64,000 nt of DNA. Origin: Variovorax paradoxus. Its GTDB lineage: Bacteria; Pseudomonadota; Gammaproteobacteria; Burkholderiales; Burkholderiaceae_C. The notes beneath the pieces are model-generated. The model saw nothing but the letters and a program-made list of their open reading frames with translations. It had not been told where the DNA came from and did not search any database. The translations under genes were made by a program, and so were the position numbers. The DNA lies in the NCBI RefSeq assembly GCF_029919115.1, contig NZ_CP123990.1:620001-684000 (forward strand), read 5' to 3'. Below, piece by piece: positions 39,748 to 47,838 of this stretch. Numbering within the stretch: the first letter of the stretch is position 1; each line of letters starts with the position of its first letter.

Positions 39748-42700
39748 CTAGCGCCGTTCGAACTTCAGGATGTTGTCGCCAGTGCCCGGAGCGCCGCTGT
39801 CGGGCGGCGCGAACTTGAAGGCGCTCGGGTCGCGGGCGGATGTCATTTCGTACAGCGGGTGGATGCGGCCAAGGCGCGCACCGCCGTCGCGCACCAGCGG
39901 CGCCCATGCGAAGTTGGCGGTGAACTTGTTCGAGCGCGGCAGCAGTGCATCGAAGGGCACCGAGATGTAGATGCCCTTGTCGAAGCTGCCTTCGCCGAAC
40001 TGCCGTGCCGATATGTTGGTCTTGGTGGCGTAGGCACCGAGCACCACGCCGTTGTCGAAGCGCCGGCTGATGTCGATGGTGACCCCGCGGTCGCCCGCCA
40101 GGTATTGCCCCGCGCTGATCTTGGCCAGGATGCCGTTCCAGCCGGTGTCCCAGTAGAGCGTGGCATGGCCTGTGTTCACCTTGTAGTCGCGCAGGCCGAA
40201 GTCCTGCTCGAAGTCGCGCTGCCGCACATGGTTGAAGTCGACGCCTACGGCCAGCCGGCTGCGCCACGGCCGGTAGAGCCATTCTGCGCCGACGCCCGCA
40301 TACATGCTTTCGAGCGCACCGCCGTACACGCTGTAGTACTGGTTGTCCGTCAGCCGGCCAACGTGGGTCAGCTGCAGCACCGGCATGGTCAGGCGCTTTG
40401 TGGTGACGTACTCGCGCTGGAGCGTTCGCACCCGCGGCAGGTTGCTGGGCGCCGTGTAGGTGAACTTGTCGAAGTTGTCGAGCAGGCGCAGGTTCAGCGC
40501 ACCATTGACCCAGGTGCTCGGCGTGAAGCGGTATTCGGCAACCGCCTGCACGCCGATCTGGTACAGCACGAAAGAGTTGGGGCCCCCGAGGATCTGGCCC
40601 AGGCTGGGCGTCAGGCCAATGCTGAACTTGGAGGTGCGGCGCTCCCACGGCGCCAGTGCCTTGTTGTCGCCTGCAATGTCCGGCGCATCCCTGGACGCGA
40701 TGGCCGCATTGGTGTGCGGAAGATTGGCGGGCTGAAAGTCGGCGCCGATGGGCGGGGGCGCGTAGTCGCGCTGGCTGGCCGCGCGGGCTTCACTCGGCGT
40801 CTGCGCTTGGTAGTGCGCCGTCACCCATTCGTTGCGGTCGACCACTTGCGCATGCATCGGCAAGCCGCGCTCCGAGTAATGCAGCACGAAGTTCTTGATC
40901 GAACCCGGCGCATCGCGATGCAGCACGGCAATGATCTGCTCGACGCGCGCGTTGCGGTAGACGGTGGCGCTTTCGGTGATCCACACGTGCAGCATCTGGC
41001 CCTGCGGGGCGATGCGCTGGATGGTCCACTCGGTGCGGCTTTCGATGTCCGCTGCAGTGGCTGCCCAGCCCGGAGAAGTGGCGGGCGGCGTCGGCGAAAA
41101 GCGCGGTGCCGGCGGATCCGCCGTCTTGGGCATTTGCATGCTCGCCAGGTTGGTCTGCAGCGTAAGACCCACCATCACCTTGTTGCCGCGCTCCAGCCCG
41201 GCGGAAAAGGTTACGCCGGGGGCGTAGCGGTACTCCAGCCCGAAGTTGATCGGCGAGCGCCGCGGCTGGTCGTTGTTGAGCGGCTCGTTCTTGTAGTTGT
41301 TGCCCTCGAACTCGAGCTTGAGCGTGAGCGGGTCCCAGGGCGTGCGCCATTGCACGCCGCCAAAGAGCGCGGTGGGTCCGCGAAAGAGCCGGCCGAAGTT
41401 GGCGCCACCCCATGTCGTCTCGCTGACGCGGGTCTTGAAGCGGCTGCTCAGCACACCGAACGGGTTGCTGATGGTTCCGCTGCTGCCCATGTAGCCCCAG
41501 CCGATGCCGAGGCTGAAATCCAGGTCGCCGTGCCGCTTGCTCGCCACGAGGTATTCGGACGAAAAGAGACCGGTACCGCCGATATCGCGAAAGCCCAGGG
41601 CCACCTCGGGCAGGTAGGCCGACTCTTTCCACAGCCGCGCCTTGAAGTCGATGCTCTTGTCCTTGTAGTCCTGGTTGCTCAAGCCGATGCCGTAGATGCG
41701 GTTGCCGATGGACGTGTAGCGGAAGCCGGCTTCGAGCCAGTCCAGCGGCTGGAACATCACGTTCAGCCGCGTGTAGGGCGAGACGTGCGTGATGGATGTG
41801 CGCATGTCGCCGGCCTGGCCCATGCGCGCAGAAGGCGTCTGCAGCAGGCCGGTTTCACCCCAGTCGTTGCCGCTGGGCTGCAGCGGGCGGTACTGCGGTG
41901 CGGCTTCGGGGCGCACTGAAACAGTGGTGGGCTGGTAGGACGCGGCTTGCGGCACGGGCTCGGCGGATGGGGCGGCCGCAGGTTCAGGTTCAGGTGCAGG
42001 TGCGGGTACCGCGATAGCCGCGGCAGTAGCGCCTTGCGGCGACGGTCCCTGCGTGGCCAGGAACTTGATCAGCCCCTCGGAGGCTGCCTCGAGGTCGTCC
42101 ATGCCGCGAGGCGCCGCCCACACCCAGGCGCCGGGTGCCGGTTCGTCCGAGGGATGCGCATTCCACGTTGCCATGCCGACACGCGCAGTGCGGCCGTCGG
42201 GCTGTGCCACCCATGCCCAGTCATGCTTGCCTTCGGGCGCGCAAGCGGCCACGTAGTCCCATGCCGTGCGGCCAGGCTCGTGGGCCACCTGGCAGAGCCG
42301 CCCGTCGGGCTGCACCACCGAGACTGTGTTCAAGAGCGGCGGTGGCGCAACGAGTTGCTGGCCGGCCGTGAGCACCGGGTCTTCTTCAGGATGCGCCTCG
42401 AGCCAGCGCGGGTCCACGATGCCGAGCGCAACGCGGCCCGTAACGGGGAGGTTCTGCAGCCATCCAATCAGCCGCTGGCGTTGCGCCTGCTCTTCCCGCG
42501 GTGCGCGCCGCCTTGCGGCCTCGAGCCGCAGCAGCACCTGGTTCTTCAGGAATTGCTGCGCCAGCCGCTCTTGCGGAATGCGCCACGACAAGCCCGGGGC
42601 GGCCGTTTCCGCCGGCTGCCGCAGCAGCCAGGTGCTCAGGCGCTCGCCCGGGCGAATGTCGCTGTCGTCGGCGGGGGACTTGTTGTCGACGGGGCCATTG

Positions 42701-42807
42701 CCCAGGGGCTGGGCTGTGGCTGCGCAACTCGCCGCGAGCGCGCAGGCCACCGCTGCGCGAAGGGGCCAGGGGTGTTTGCCGAAGCCACGCAGAAGCGCGC
42801 CGCTCAT
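39748..42807 (-). CDS. Fused YjbG-YjbH (GfcC-GfcD) exopolysaccharide outer-membrane protein
   Basis: A predicted 1019-residue exported protein. After the signal peptide (ending about residue 33, AATAQ), residues about 45-265 look like YjbG/GfcC, with IRPGERLSTWLLRQP, VTGRVAL and APGAWVWAAPRGMDDLEAASEGLIKFL. A Pro/Ala/Glu-rich linker follows (about 270-310). Residues about 330-1019 match the YjbH/GfcD beta-barrel family (GETGLLQTPSARMGQAGD, FRYTSIGNRIYG, WGGANFGRLFRG, ARQFGEGSFDKGIYISVPF). In E. coli these are separate genes of yjbEFGH/gfcABCD. The ATG at 42807 overlaps the yjbF-type stop. An earlier in-frame start (42873) lies inside that gene. Confidence 0.85.
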   Translation of the reverse strand: MSGALLRGFGKHPWPLRAAVACALAASCAATAQPLGNGPVDNKSPADDSDIRPGERLSTWLLRQPAETAAPGLSWRIPQERLAQQFLKNQVLLRLEAARRRAPREEQAQRQRLIGWLQNLPVTGRVALGIVDPRWLEAHPEEDPVLTAGQQLVAPPPLLNTVSVVQPDGRLCQVAHEPGRTAWDYVAACAPEGKHDWAWVAQPDGRTARVGMATWNAHPSDEPAPGAWVWAAPRGMDDLEAASEGLIKFLATQGPSPQGATAAAIAVPAPAPEPEPAAAPSAEPVPQAASYQPTTVSVRPEAAPQYRPLQPSGNDWGETGLLQTPSARMGQAGDMRTSITHVSPYTRLNVMFQPLDWLEAGFRYTSIGNRIYGIGLSNQDYKDKSIDFKARLWKESAYLPEVALGFRDIGGTGLFSSEYLVASKRHGDLDFSLGIGWGYMGSSGTISNPFGVLSSRFKTRVSETTWGGANFGRLFRGPTALFGGVQWRTPWDPLTLKLEFEGNNYKNEPLNNDQPRRSPINFGLEYRYAPGVTFSAGLERGNKVMVGLTLQTNLASMQMPKTADPPAPRFSPTPPATSPGWAATAADIESRTEWTIQRIAPQGQMLHVWITESATVYRNARVEQIIAVLHRDAPGSIKNFVLHYSERGLPMHAQVVDRNEWVTAHYQAQTPSEARAASQRDYAPPPIGADFQPANLPHTNAAIASRDAPDIAGDNKALAPWERRTSKFSIGLTPSLGQILGGPNSFVLYQIGVQAVAEYRFTPSTWVNGALNLRLLDNFDKFTYTAPSNLPRVRTLQREYVTTKRLTMPVLQLTHVGRLTDNQYYSVYGGALESMYAGVGAEWLYRPWRSRLAVGVDFNHVRQRDFEQDFGLRDYKVNTGHATLYWDTGWNGILAKISAGQYLAGDRGVTIDISRRFDNGVVLGAYATKTNISARQFGEGSFDKGIYISVPFDALLPRSNKFTANFAWAPLVRDGGARLGRIHPLYEMTSARDPSAFKFAPPDSGAPGTGDNILKFERR

Positions 42808-43626
42808 GTACCAGCGCTCGCCGCTGCGACGGGTGCTGGAGAAGAAGGCGTCCACTGCTCGAAGCTCATACACAGATCATTGGAAATACATTGCTCGGAA
42901 TAAACGACCCGAGGGGTGCCGCCCGCTTGTGAGACGCCGAAGCGCGCGGGTGGCAACGAGGCGCTTGCCGGCCGCGAAACGCTGCGCTCCTCGTACCAGC
43001 GCAGGGAAGCAGCAGCCGTGCCAGCCAAGGCGGTTTGCTGCGGTGCGGCAATCGGCGACAGCACGATCTCGTCACGAACGCCGAACCGGTAGCCCGGCAT
43101 CATGTCGCGTTGGCGGCGATAGGTTTTTGCAGACGGCGCGGTGCCGGCATCGGCGCTCCAGGCTGGCAGTACTGAAAACCGCACCTCGCGCCAATCGGTG
43201 GAAAGACCGGTGGTTCCCACCAGGCGTCCATCGAGCAGCCTGACGACCTCGCCGCTGCCGCTGTACCAGACTTCGACCGCGCCTTCAGGGCGCTTGTCTA
43301 TACAGCCTGACGACCTCGCCGCTGCCGCTGTACCAGACTTCGACCGCGCCTTCAGGGCGCTTGTCTATATAGCCGAGCACCATGAACACCGTCTGGTCGC
43401 CGGTGGCTACCCGCAAATAGCGGTAATTGGGATTAAAGGCGGGCAGGGGCGCCGAAGGCGCGCCGCTATATAGATGCCGAGCCGTTGCCAGCATGGCAGA
43501 AGATCCGGAAGAACAGCCGCCAACGCCCAAAAGAAATGCCGCCAAAAGACAGCATTCAACAAGTCGCGTGGCGTGGCCAACGCGCGGACTATTCAGCGAA
43601 TGCCCTCCCGTCCGGAGGGCGCCCAC
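42804..43626 (-). pseudogene. YjbF/GfcB-type lipoprotein gene, frameshifted by a 67-bp tandem duplication
   Basis: The gene reads in two frames. The 5' part (43626 to 43285) has a signal and lipobox (LLGVGGC), then RYLRVATGDQTVFMVLGYID and AVEVWYSGSGEVVRL. It runs off frame inside a repeat and stops after 113 codons. The 3' part resumes in another frame with VGTTGLSTDWREVRFSVLP and ends at 42804. Deleting one 67-nt copy leaves 756 nt, a 251-residue protein of normal YjbF size. The GTG at 43626 lacks an RBS; a better Shine-Dalgarno (GGGAGG) precedes an in-frame CTG at 43596. Whether the lesion is real or an assembly error is unresolved. Confidence 0.85.
43236..43369. repeat. Exact 67-bp tandem duplication inside the yjbF-type gene
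   Basis: Copies 43236-43302 and 43303-43369 are identical. The flanking bases differ on both sides (43235 against 43302; 43303 against 43370), so the unit is exactly 67 nt. Since 67 is not a multiple of 3, the reading frame is lost. The same period occurs at 56400. Confidence 0.98.
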
Positions 43627-43628
43627 GG

Positions 43629-43925
43629 TTAATTCGTGCCGGTCGTACCTGTGCCGGTGCCGCCGGTGCCGCCCGTGCCGCTGCCACCGCCGCTGTTGCC
43701 ACCGTTGCCACTGGCTACGGCAGCTGCCAGGCCCACGCTGGCAGCAACGCCACCGGCCTGTCCGGCGGTAATACGGCCGAACGCGGAATTGGTTGCGCCA
43801 GTAGCGCTTGCCGGCTGGGCGACGGGTGTTTGAACGGGAGGCGTCGGGGTCGGGGCCTGTGCCAGAGCCGAAGAAATGCTCAAGGCTGCAATGGCGGTTG
43901 CGAACACCAATGGCTTAATTCTCAT
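43629..43925 (-). CDS. Small exported Gly/Thr-rich protein, YjbE/GfcA-like
   Basis: A predicted 98-residue protein. A signal peptide (residues about 1-21, ending SSALAQ) is followed by a Pro-rich stretch, then a small hydrophobic GVAASVGLAAAVASG segment, and a Gly/Ser/Thr-rich tail. This layout and its position as first gene before YjbF and YjbGH match E. coli YjbE/GfcA. Low complexity makes the similarity hard to prove. AGAGG lies 9 nt before the ATG at 43925; an alternative ATG at 43934 abuts that site. Confidence 0.72.
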   Translation of the reverse strand: MRIKPLVFATAIAALSISSALAQAPTPTPPVQTPVAQPASATGATNSAFGRITAGQAGGVAASVGLAAAVASGNGGNSGGGSGTGGTGGTGTGTTGTN

Positions 43926-44221
43926 GGCAAACATCCTCTCAAATTGACGATTAACAGTTGAGAGAAGATTAGCAGCTAGCGAAGTGTGCCGCAACTAATT
44001 TAGCCTTTTGCAACCATTTGCCGGTGCAAATCGTTGTGACGAAATGTCGGCCAAATAAGTTGCAAATAAATACTAATTAATTGTTCTTAGTTGATCTTCC
44101 AGAGTGTCTGGCGGCAGCGCATTCGCACGTGCTCCGGGCTGGCGGCGTTGAATATGCCCACAACAGCCCGCTACAATCGCCGGTTGACCCTGCTCCAGCG
44201 AAGAAGACTTAGAGGATCCCC
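43926..44221. promoter_or_regulatory. Divergent spacer between the yjbE-type gene and petA
   Basis: The 296-nt spacer is clearly AT-richer than the genes, notably around 43985-44095, and should hold promoters for both directions. I see no gene or RNA here. The last 60 nt before petA are GC-rich and include an AAGAAGACTTAGAGG stretch next to the start. Confidence 0.45.
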
Positions 44222-44836
44222 ATGAGTGACATGACCTCCGGTTCCCCCCGGATCGACACAAGCAAGCGGACGTGGTTAATCGCATCCAGCTGTGCCGGCG
44301 TAGCGGGAGGCGTGGCCACCGCGATTCCCTTCGTAAGTACTTTCCAGCCCTCCGAAAAGGCCAAGGCCGCAGGCGCTGCGGTCGAGGTGGATATCGCAGG
44401 CCTCAAGGTCGGCGAGAAGATCACCGTCGAATGGCGAGGCAAGCCGGTTTGGATCCTCAAGCGTTCGAACGAGCAGGTCGCCGAGCTGGCCAAGCTCGAC
44501 GGGCAGCTGGCCGATCCGCTCTCCAAGCGGCATCCCGACGAGTTCACCCCCGAATACGCGCAAAACCAGCACCGCTCCATCAAGCCGGACGTGCTGGTGG
44601 TCGTGGGTATCTGCACCCACCTCGGCTGCTCGCCCGTCGACCGCCTCCAGGCCGGACCGCAGCCTTCGCTCCCGAACGACTGGGAAGGCGGCTTCCTGTG
44701 CCCTTGCCACGGCTCCACCTTCGACCTGGCCGGCCGCGTCTTCAAGAACAAGCCTGCGCCTGACAACCTGCCTGTGCCCCCGCACATGTACCTGTCGGAA
44801 ACCAAGTTGCTCATCGGCGAAGACAAGAAGGCCTGA
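44222..44836 (+). CDS. petA: Ubiquinol-cytochrome c reductase Rieske iron-sulfur subunit
   Basis: A 204-residue Rieske protein of the bc1 complex, transferring electrons from ubiquinol to cytochrome c1. The [2Fe-2S] ligands are in CTHLGC (131-136) and CPCHGS (160-165). An N-terminal membrane anchor spans about residues 18-40. It is preceded by Ser-Lys-Arg-Thr-Trp-Leu, a Lys-Arg variant of the Tat twin-arginine motif. petB and petC follow. Confidence 0.97.
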   Translation: MSDMTSGSPRIDTSKRTWLIASSCAGVAGGVATAIPFVSTFQPSEKAKAAGAAVEVDIAGLKVGEKITVEWRGKPVWILKRSNEQVAELAKLDGQLADPLSKRHPDEFTPEYAQNQHRSIKPDVLVVVGICTHLGCSPVDRLQAGPQPSLPNDWEGGFLCPCHGSTFDLAGRVFKNKPAPDNLPVPPHMYLSETKLLIGEDKKA

Positions 44837-44850
44837 GGCAGAAGAAGAAC

Positions 44851-46287
44851 ATGGCTGAATTCCACGAAATTTCCCCCAATGCGCCTGCCGGCGAGAAGCT
44901 GCTCAACTGGGTTGACAACCGCTTCCCCCTGACCAAGCTCTGGAACGACCAGTGGGGCAAGTACTACGCGCCGAAGAACTTCAACTTCTGGTACATCTTC
45001 GGCTCGCTCGCGATGCTGGTCCTCGTGATCCAGATCGTGACCGGCATCTTCCTGGTGATGCACTACAAGCCCGACGCTAACCAGGCGTTCGCGTCGGTCG
45101 AGTACATCATGCGCGACGTGCCCTGGGGCTGGCTCATCCGCTACATCCACTCGACGGGCGCCTCGGCGTTCTTCATCGTGGTGTACCTGCACATGTTCCG
45201 CGGCCTCATGTATGGCAGCTACCGCAAGCCGCGCGAGCTGATCTGGGTTTTCGGCTGCGCGATCTTCCTGTGCCTGATGGCCGAAGCCTTCATGGGCTAT
45301 CTTCTGCCGTGGGGCCAGATGTCGTACTGGGGCGCCCAGGTGATCGTGAACCTGTTCGCCGCCATCCCGTTCATCGGCCCCGACCTTGCGTTGCTGATTC
45401 GCGGCGACTACGTGGTGAGCGATGCAACGCTCAATCGCTTCTTCAGCTTCCACGTCATTGCCGTGCCGCTGGTGCTGCTCGGCCTCGTGGTGGCCCACCT
45501 GATCGCTCTGCACGAAGTGGGTTCCAACAACCCCGACGGCATCGAGATCAAGGCCAACCGTGGCCCCGATGGCCATCCGCTCGACGGCATCCCGTCGCAC
45601 CCGTACTACACGGTGCACGACATCTTCGGCGTGGTGGTGTTCCTCACGATCTTCTCGGCGGTGATCTTCTTCGCGCCCGAAGCAGGTGGGTACTTCCTCG
45701 AGTACAACAACTTCATTCCGGCCGATTCGCTCAAGACGCCCAACCACATTGCGCCGGTCTGGTACTTCACGCCGTTCTACTCGATGCTGCGTGCAACCAC
45801 CGACGACATGGTCAACGTGTTCGCGCTGATCATCGGCCTTGCCGCCGTCCTGAACTTCATCAAGGGCAAGTCGGGCACCGGGCTGAAAATCGCGGCTGTC
45901 GTCGCCGCGGCCGTGGTCATCTTCCTGCTCAAGGCCTTCGACGCCAAGTTCTGGGGCGTGGTCGTGATGGGCGGCTCGGTCATCATCCTGTTCTTCCTGC
46001 CCTGGCTGGACAAGAGCGAAGTCAAGTCGATCCGCTATCGTCCCAGCTGGCACAAGTACGTGTATGGCGTCTTCGTGTTCTTCTTCCTGATCCTGGGCTA
46101 CCTGGGTATCCAGGCACCCGGCGTCTGGGGCAACCTGGTCATCGGTTCGTTCGCGCTCGACATCGCGCAGACCATTTCGCAGATCGGCACGCTTTTCTAC
46201 TTCGGTTTCTTCCTGCTCATGCCGTGGTGGAGCAGCAAGGGCGAGTTCAAGCCCGTGCCCGACCGCGTGACCTTCGCCGCCCATTGA
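44851..46287 (+). CDS. petB: Ubiquinol-cytochrome c reductase cytochrome b subunit
   Basis: A 478-residue full-length cytochrome b with both b6-like and subunit IV-like parts. Heme-ligand histidines are visible in GWLIRYIHSTGASAFFIVVYLHMFRG and FSFHVIAVPLVLLGLVVAHL. The Qo-site PEWY-type position appears as PVWYFTPFYSMLR, a Pro-Val-Trp-Tyr form seen in some proteobacteria. The C-terminal region has additional membrane helices. It starts 14 nt after petA. Confidence 0.97.
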   Translation: MAEFHEISPNAPAGEKLLNWVDNRFPLTKLWNDQWGKYYAPKNFNFWYIFGSLAMLVLVIQIVTGIFLVMHYKPDANQAFASVEYIMRDVPWGWLIRYIHSTGASAFFIVVYLHMFRGLMYGSYRKPRELIWVFGCAIFLCLMAEAFMGYLLPWGQMSYWGAQVIVNLFAAIPFIGPDLALLIRGDYVVSDATLNRFFSFHVIAVPLVLLGLVVAHLIALHEVGSNNPDGIEIKANRGPDGHPLDGIPSHPYYTVHDIFGVVVFLTIFSAVIFFAPEAGGYFLEYNNFIPADSLKTPNHIAPVWYFTPFYSMLRATTDDMVNVFALIIGLAAVLNFIKGKSGTGLKIAAVVAAAVVIFLLKAFDAKFWGVVVMGGSVIILFFLPWLDKSEVKSIRYRPSWHKYVYGVFVFFFLILGYLGIQAPGVWGNLVIGSFALDIAQTISQIGTLFYFGFFLLMPWWSSKGEFKPVPDRVTFAAH

Positions 46288-46316
46288 GAAGCCCAAGAGA
46301 GCTCGAGAGAAACACG

Positions 46317-47090
46317 ATGAAGAAAAGCATTTCTGGCTGGCTCGCGGTTGTGGGCCTGGCACTGGGCCTGACCTTTTCCGCAGGTGCATCGGCCGAATCC
46401 GGCGGTATTGCATGGGACAAGGCGCCCAACAAGACCACCGACGTGGCCTCCCTGCAGAACGGCGCCAAGCTGTTCGTCAACTACTGTCTCAACTGCCACT
46501 CGGCCGCCTTCATGCGCTACAACCGCCTGAAGGACATCGGCATTACCGAGCAGCAGATCAAGGACAACCTGCTGTTCTCGACCGACAAGGTCGGCGAGAC
46601 CATGAAGGCCAACATCGACGCCCGCCAGGCCAAGGACTGGTTCGGCACCACGCCGCCCGACCTCACGCTCGTCGCACGCTCGCGCGCCGGCCACGGCGGC
46701 ACCGGTGCCGACTACCTGTACACCTACCTGCGCACCTACTACCGCGACGAGACCAAGGCCACGGGCTGGAACAACCTCGTGTTCCCGAGCGTTGCCATGC
46801 CCAACCCGCTGTGGGAGCTGCAAGGCGAACGCCGCCCGGTGTACGCCAAGGTCGAGCAGCACGGCCACACCAGCGAAGTGTTCAAGGGCTGGGAGCAAGT
46901 CACTCCCGGCACCATGACGCCGCTGCAGTTCGACAACGCCGTGGGCGACTTGGTGAACTACCTGCAATGGATGGCCGAGCCGGCACAGAACACGCGCATC
47001 CGCATCGGCGTGTGGGTGTTGCTGTTCCTGGCGCTGTCGTTGGTTTTTGTGTGGCGACTGAACGCCTCGTACTGGAAAGACGTCAAGTAG
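46317..47090 (+). CDS. petC: Ubiquinol-cytochrome c reductase cytochrome c1
   Basis: A 257-residue membrane-anchored cytochrome c1. The signal peptide ends near ASA (residue 26). The heme c motif is CLNCH (57-61), and the methionine ligand probably lies in FPSVAMPNPLWEL. The C-terminal anchor (IGVWVLLFLALSLVFVW) is followed by a short tail. Last gene of petABC; a clear terminator follows. Confidence 0.97.
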   Translation: MKKSISGWLAVVGLALGLTFSAGASAESGGIAWDKAPNKTTDVASLQNGAKLFVNYCLNCHSAAFMRYNRLKDIGITEQQIKDNLLFSTDKVGETMKANIDARQAKDWFGTTPPDLTLVARSRAGHGGTGADYLYTYLRTYYRDETKATGWNNLVFPSVAMPNPLWELQGERRPVYAKVEQHGHTSEVFKGWEQVTPGTMTPLQFDNAVGDLVNYLQWMAEPAQNTRIRIGVWVLLFLALSLVFVWRLNASYWKDVK

Positions 47091-47132
47091 TTCCGTCCAC
47101 GCCGACCGGGCGCCTCGTGCGTCCGGTCCCAC

Positions 47133-47170
47133 AGAGTGGGTTGCCAACGCGACCCACTCTTTTTGATTTT
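47133..47170 (+). terminator. Intrinsic terminator after petABC
   Basis: A perfect 9-bp stem, AGAGTGGGT (47133-47141) with ACCCACTCT (47152-47160), and a 10-nt loop are followed by TTTTGATTTTT. It ends just before the RBS of sspA (TAGGAG at about 47171). Confidence 0.88.
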
Positions 47171-47185
47171 TAGGAGTCTCTCGCC

Positions 47186-47797
47186 ATGATGGTCTTGTAT
47201 TCAGGAACGACCTGCCCCTTTTCCCACCGCTGCCGCTTCGTGTTGTTCGAAAAGGGCATGGACTTCGAAATCCGCGACGTCGACCTCTACAACAAGCCCG
47301 AAGACATCAGCGTGATGAATCCGTACGGCCAGGTGCCGATCCTGGTCGAGCGCGACCTGATCCTGTACGAGTCGAACATCATCAACGAGTACATCGACGA
47401 GCGCTTTCCGCATCCCCAGCTGATGCCCGGCGACCCGGTCGACCGCGCGCGCGTGCGCCTGTTCCTGCTCAACTTCGAGAAGGAACTCTTCGTGCACGTG
47501 GCAACGCTTGAGAACCGCACCGCCAAGGGCAACGAAAAGGCGCTCGAAAAGGCCCGCTCGCACATTCGCGACCGCCTTACGCAGCTCGCGCCCGTGTTCC
47601 TCAAGAACAAGTACATGCTGGGCGACAACTTCTCGATGCTCGACGTGGCCATCGCGCCGCTGCTCTGGCGCCTCGACTATTACGGCATCGACCTGAGCAA
47701 GAACGCGGCGCCGCTTCTGAAGTACGCTGAGCGCATCTTCTCGCGCCCGGCCTACATCGAAGCACTGACCCCGTCCGAAAAGGTCATGCGAAAGTAA
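47186..47797 (+). CDS. sspA: Stringent starvation protein A (GST-fold)
   Basis: A 203-residue SspA homologue. The glutathione S-transferase-like N-domain begins LYSGTTCPFSHRCRFVLFEKGMDFE, and NPYGQVPILVERDLILYESNIINEYIDERFPHP and PGDPVDRARVRLFL are conserved. In E. coli SspA binds RNA polymerase and alters promoter choice under starvation. Start codons ATG-ATG; TAGGAG is just upstream. It precedes sspB. Confidence 0.96.
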   Translation: MMVLYSGTTCPFSHRCRFVLFEKGMDFEIRDVDLYNKPEDISVMNPYGQVPILVERDLILYESNIINEYIDERFPHPQLMPGDPVDRARVRLFLLNFEKELFVHVATLENRTAKGNEKALEKARSHIRDRLTQLAPVFLKNKYMLGDNFSMLDVAIAPLLWRLDYYGIDLSKNAAPLLKYAERIFSRPAYIEALTPSEKVMRK

Positions 47798-47838
47798 GTA
47801 AGCTGCGTGCCTGCTTCCATCGCTTTTCGCCGTCTTTC

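Noticed and set aside
39859..41919. A 686-codon plus-strand frame opposite the fused yjbGH gene
   Set aside because: It is fully inside the minus-strand gene, has shadow-like composition, no RBS and no recognisable domain.
43629..43760. Gly/Thr codon repeats that might be a microsatellite or minisatellite
   Set aside because: The repeats are irregular GCC-GGT-type codons of a Gly/Thr-rich protein tail in a gene with RBS and signal peptide; no exact tandem unit is seen.
47133..47170. Possible attenuator of sspA
   Set aside because: Its position right after petC, strong stem and T-run fit a simple terminator of petABC; there is no leader peptide or alternative pairing.
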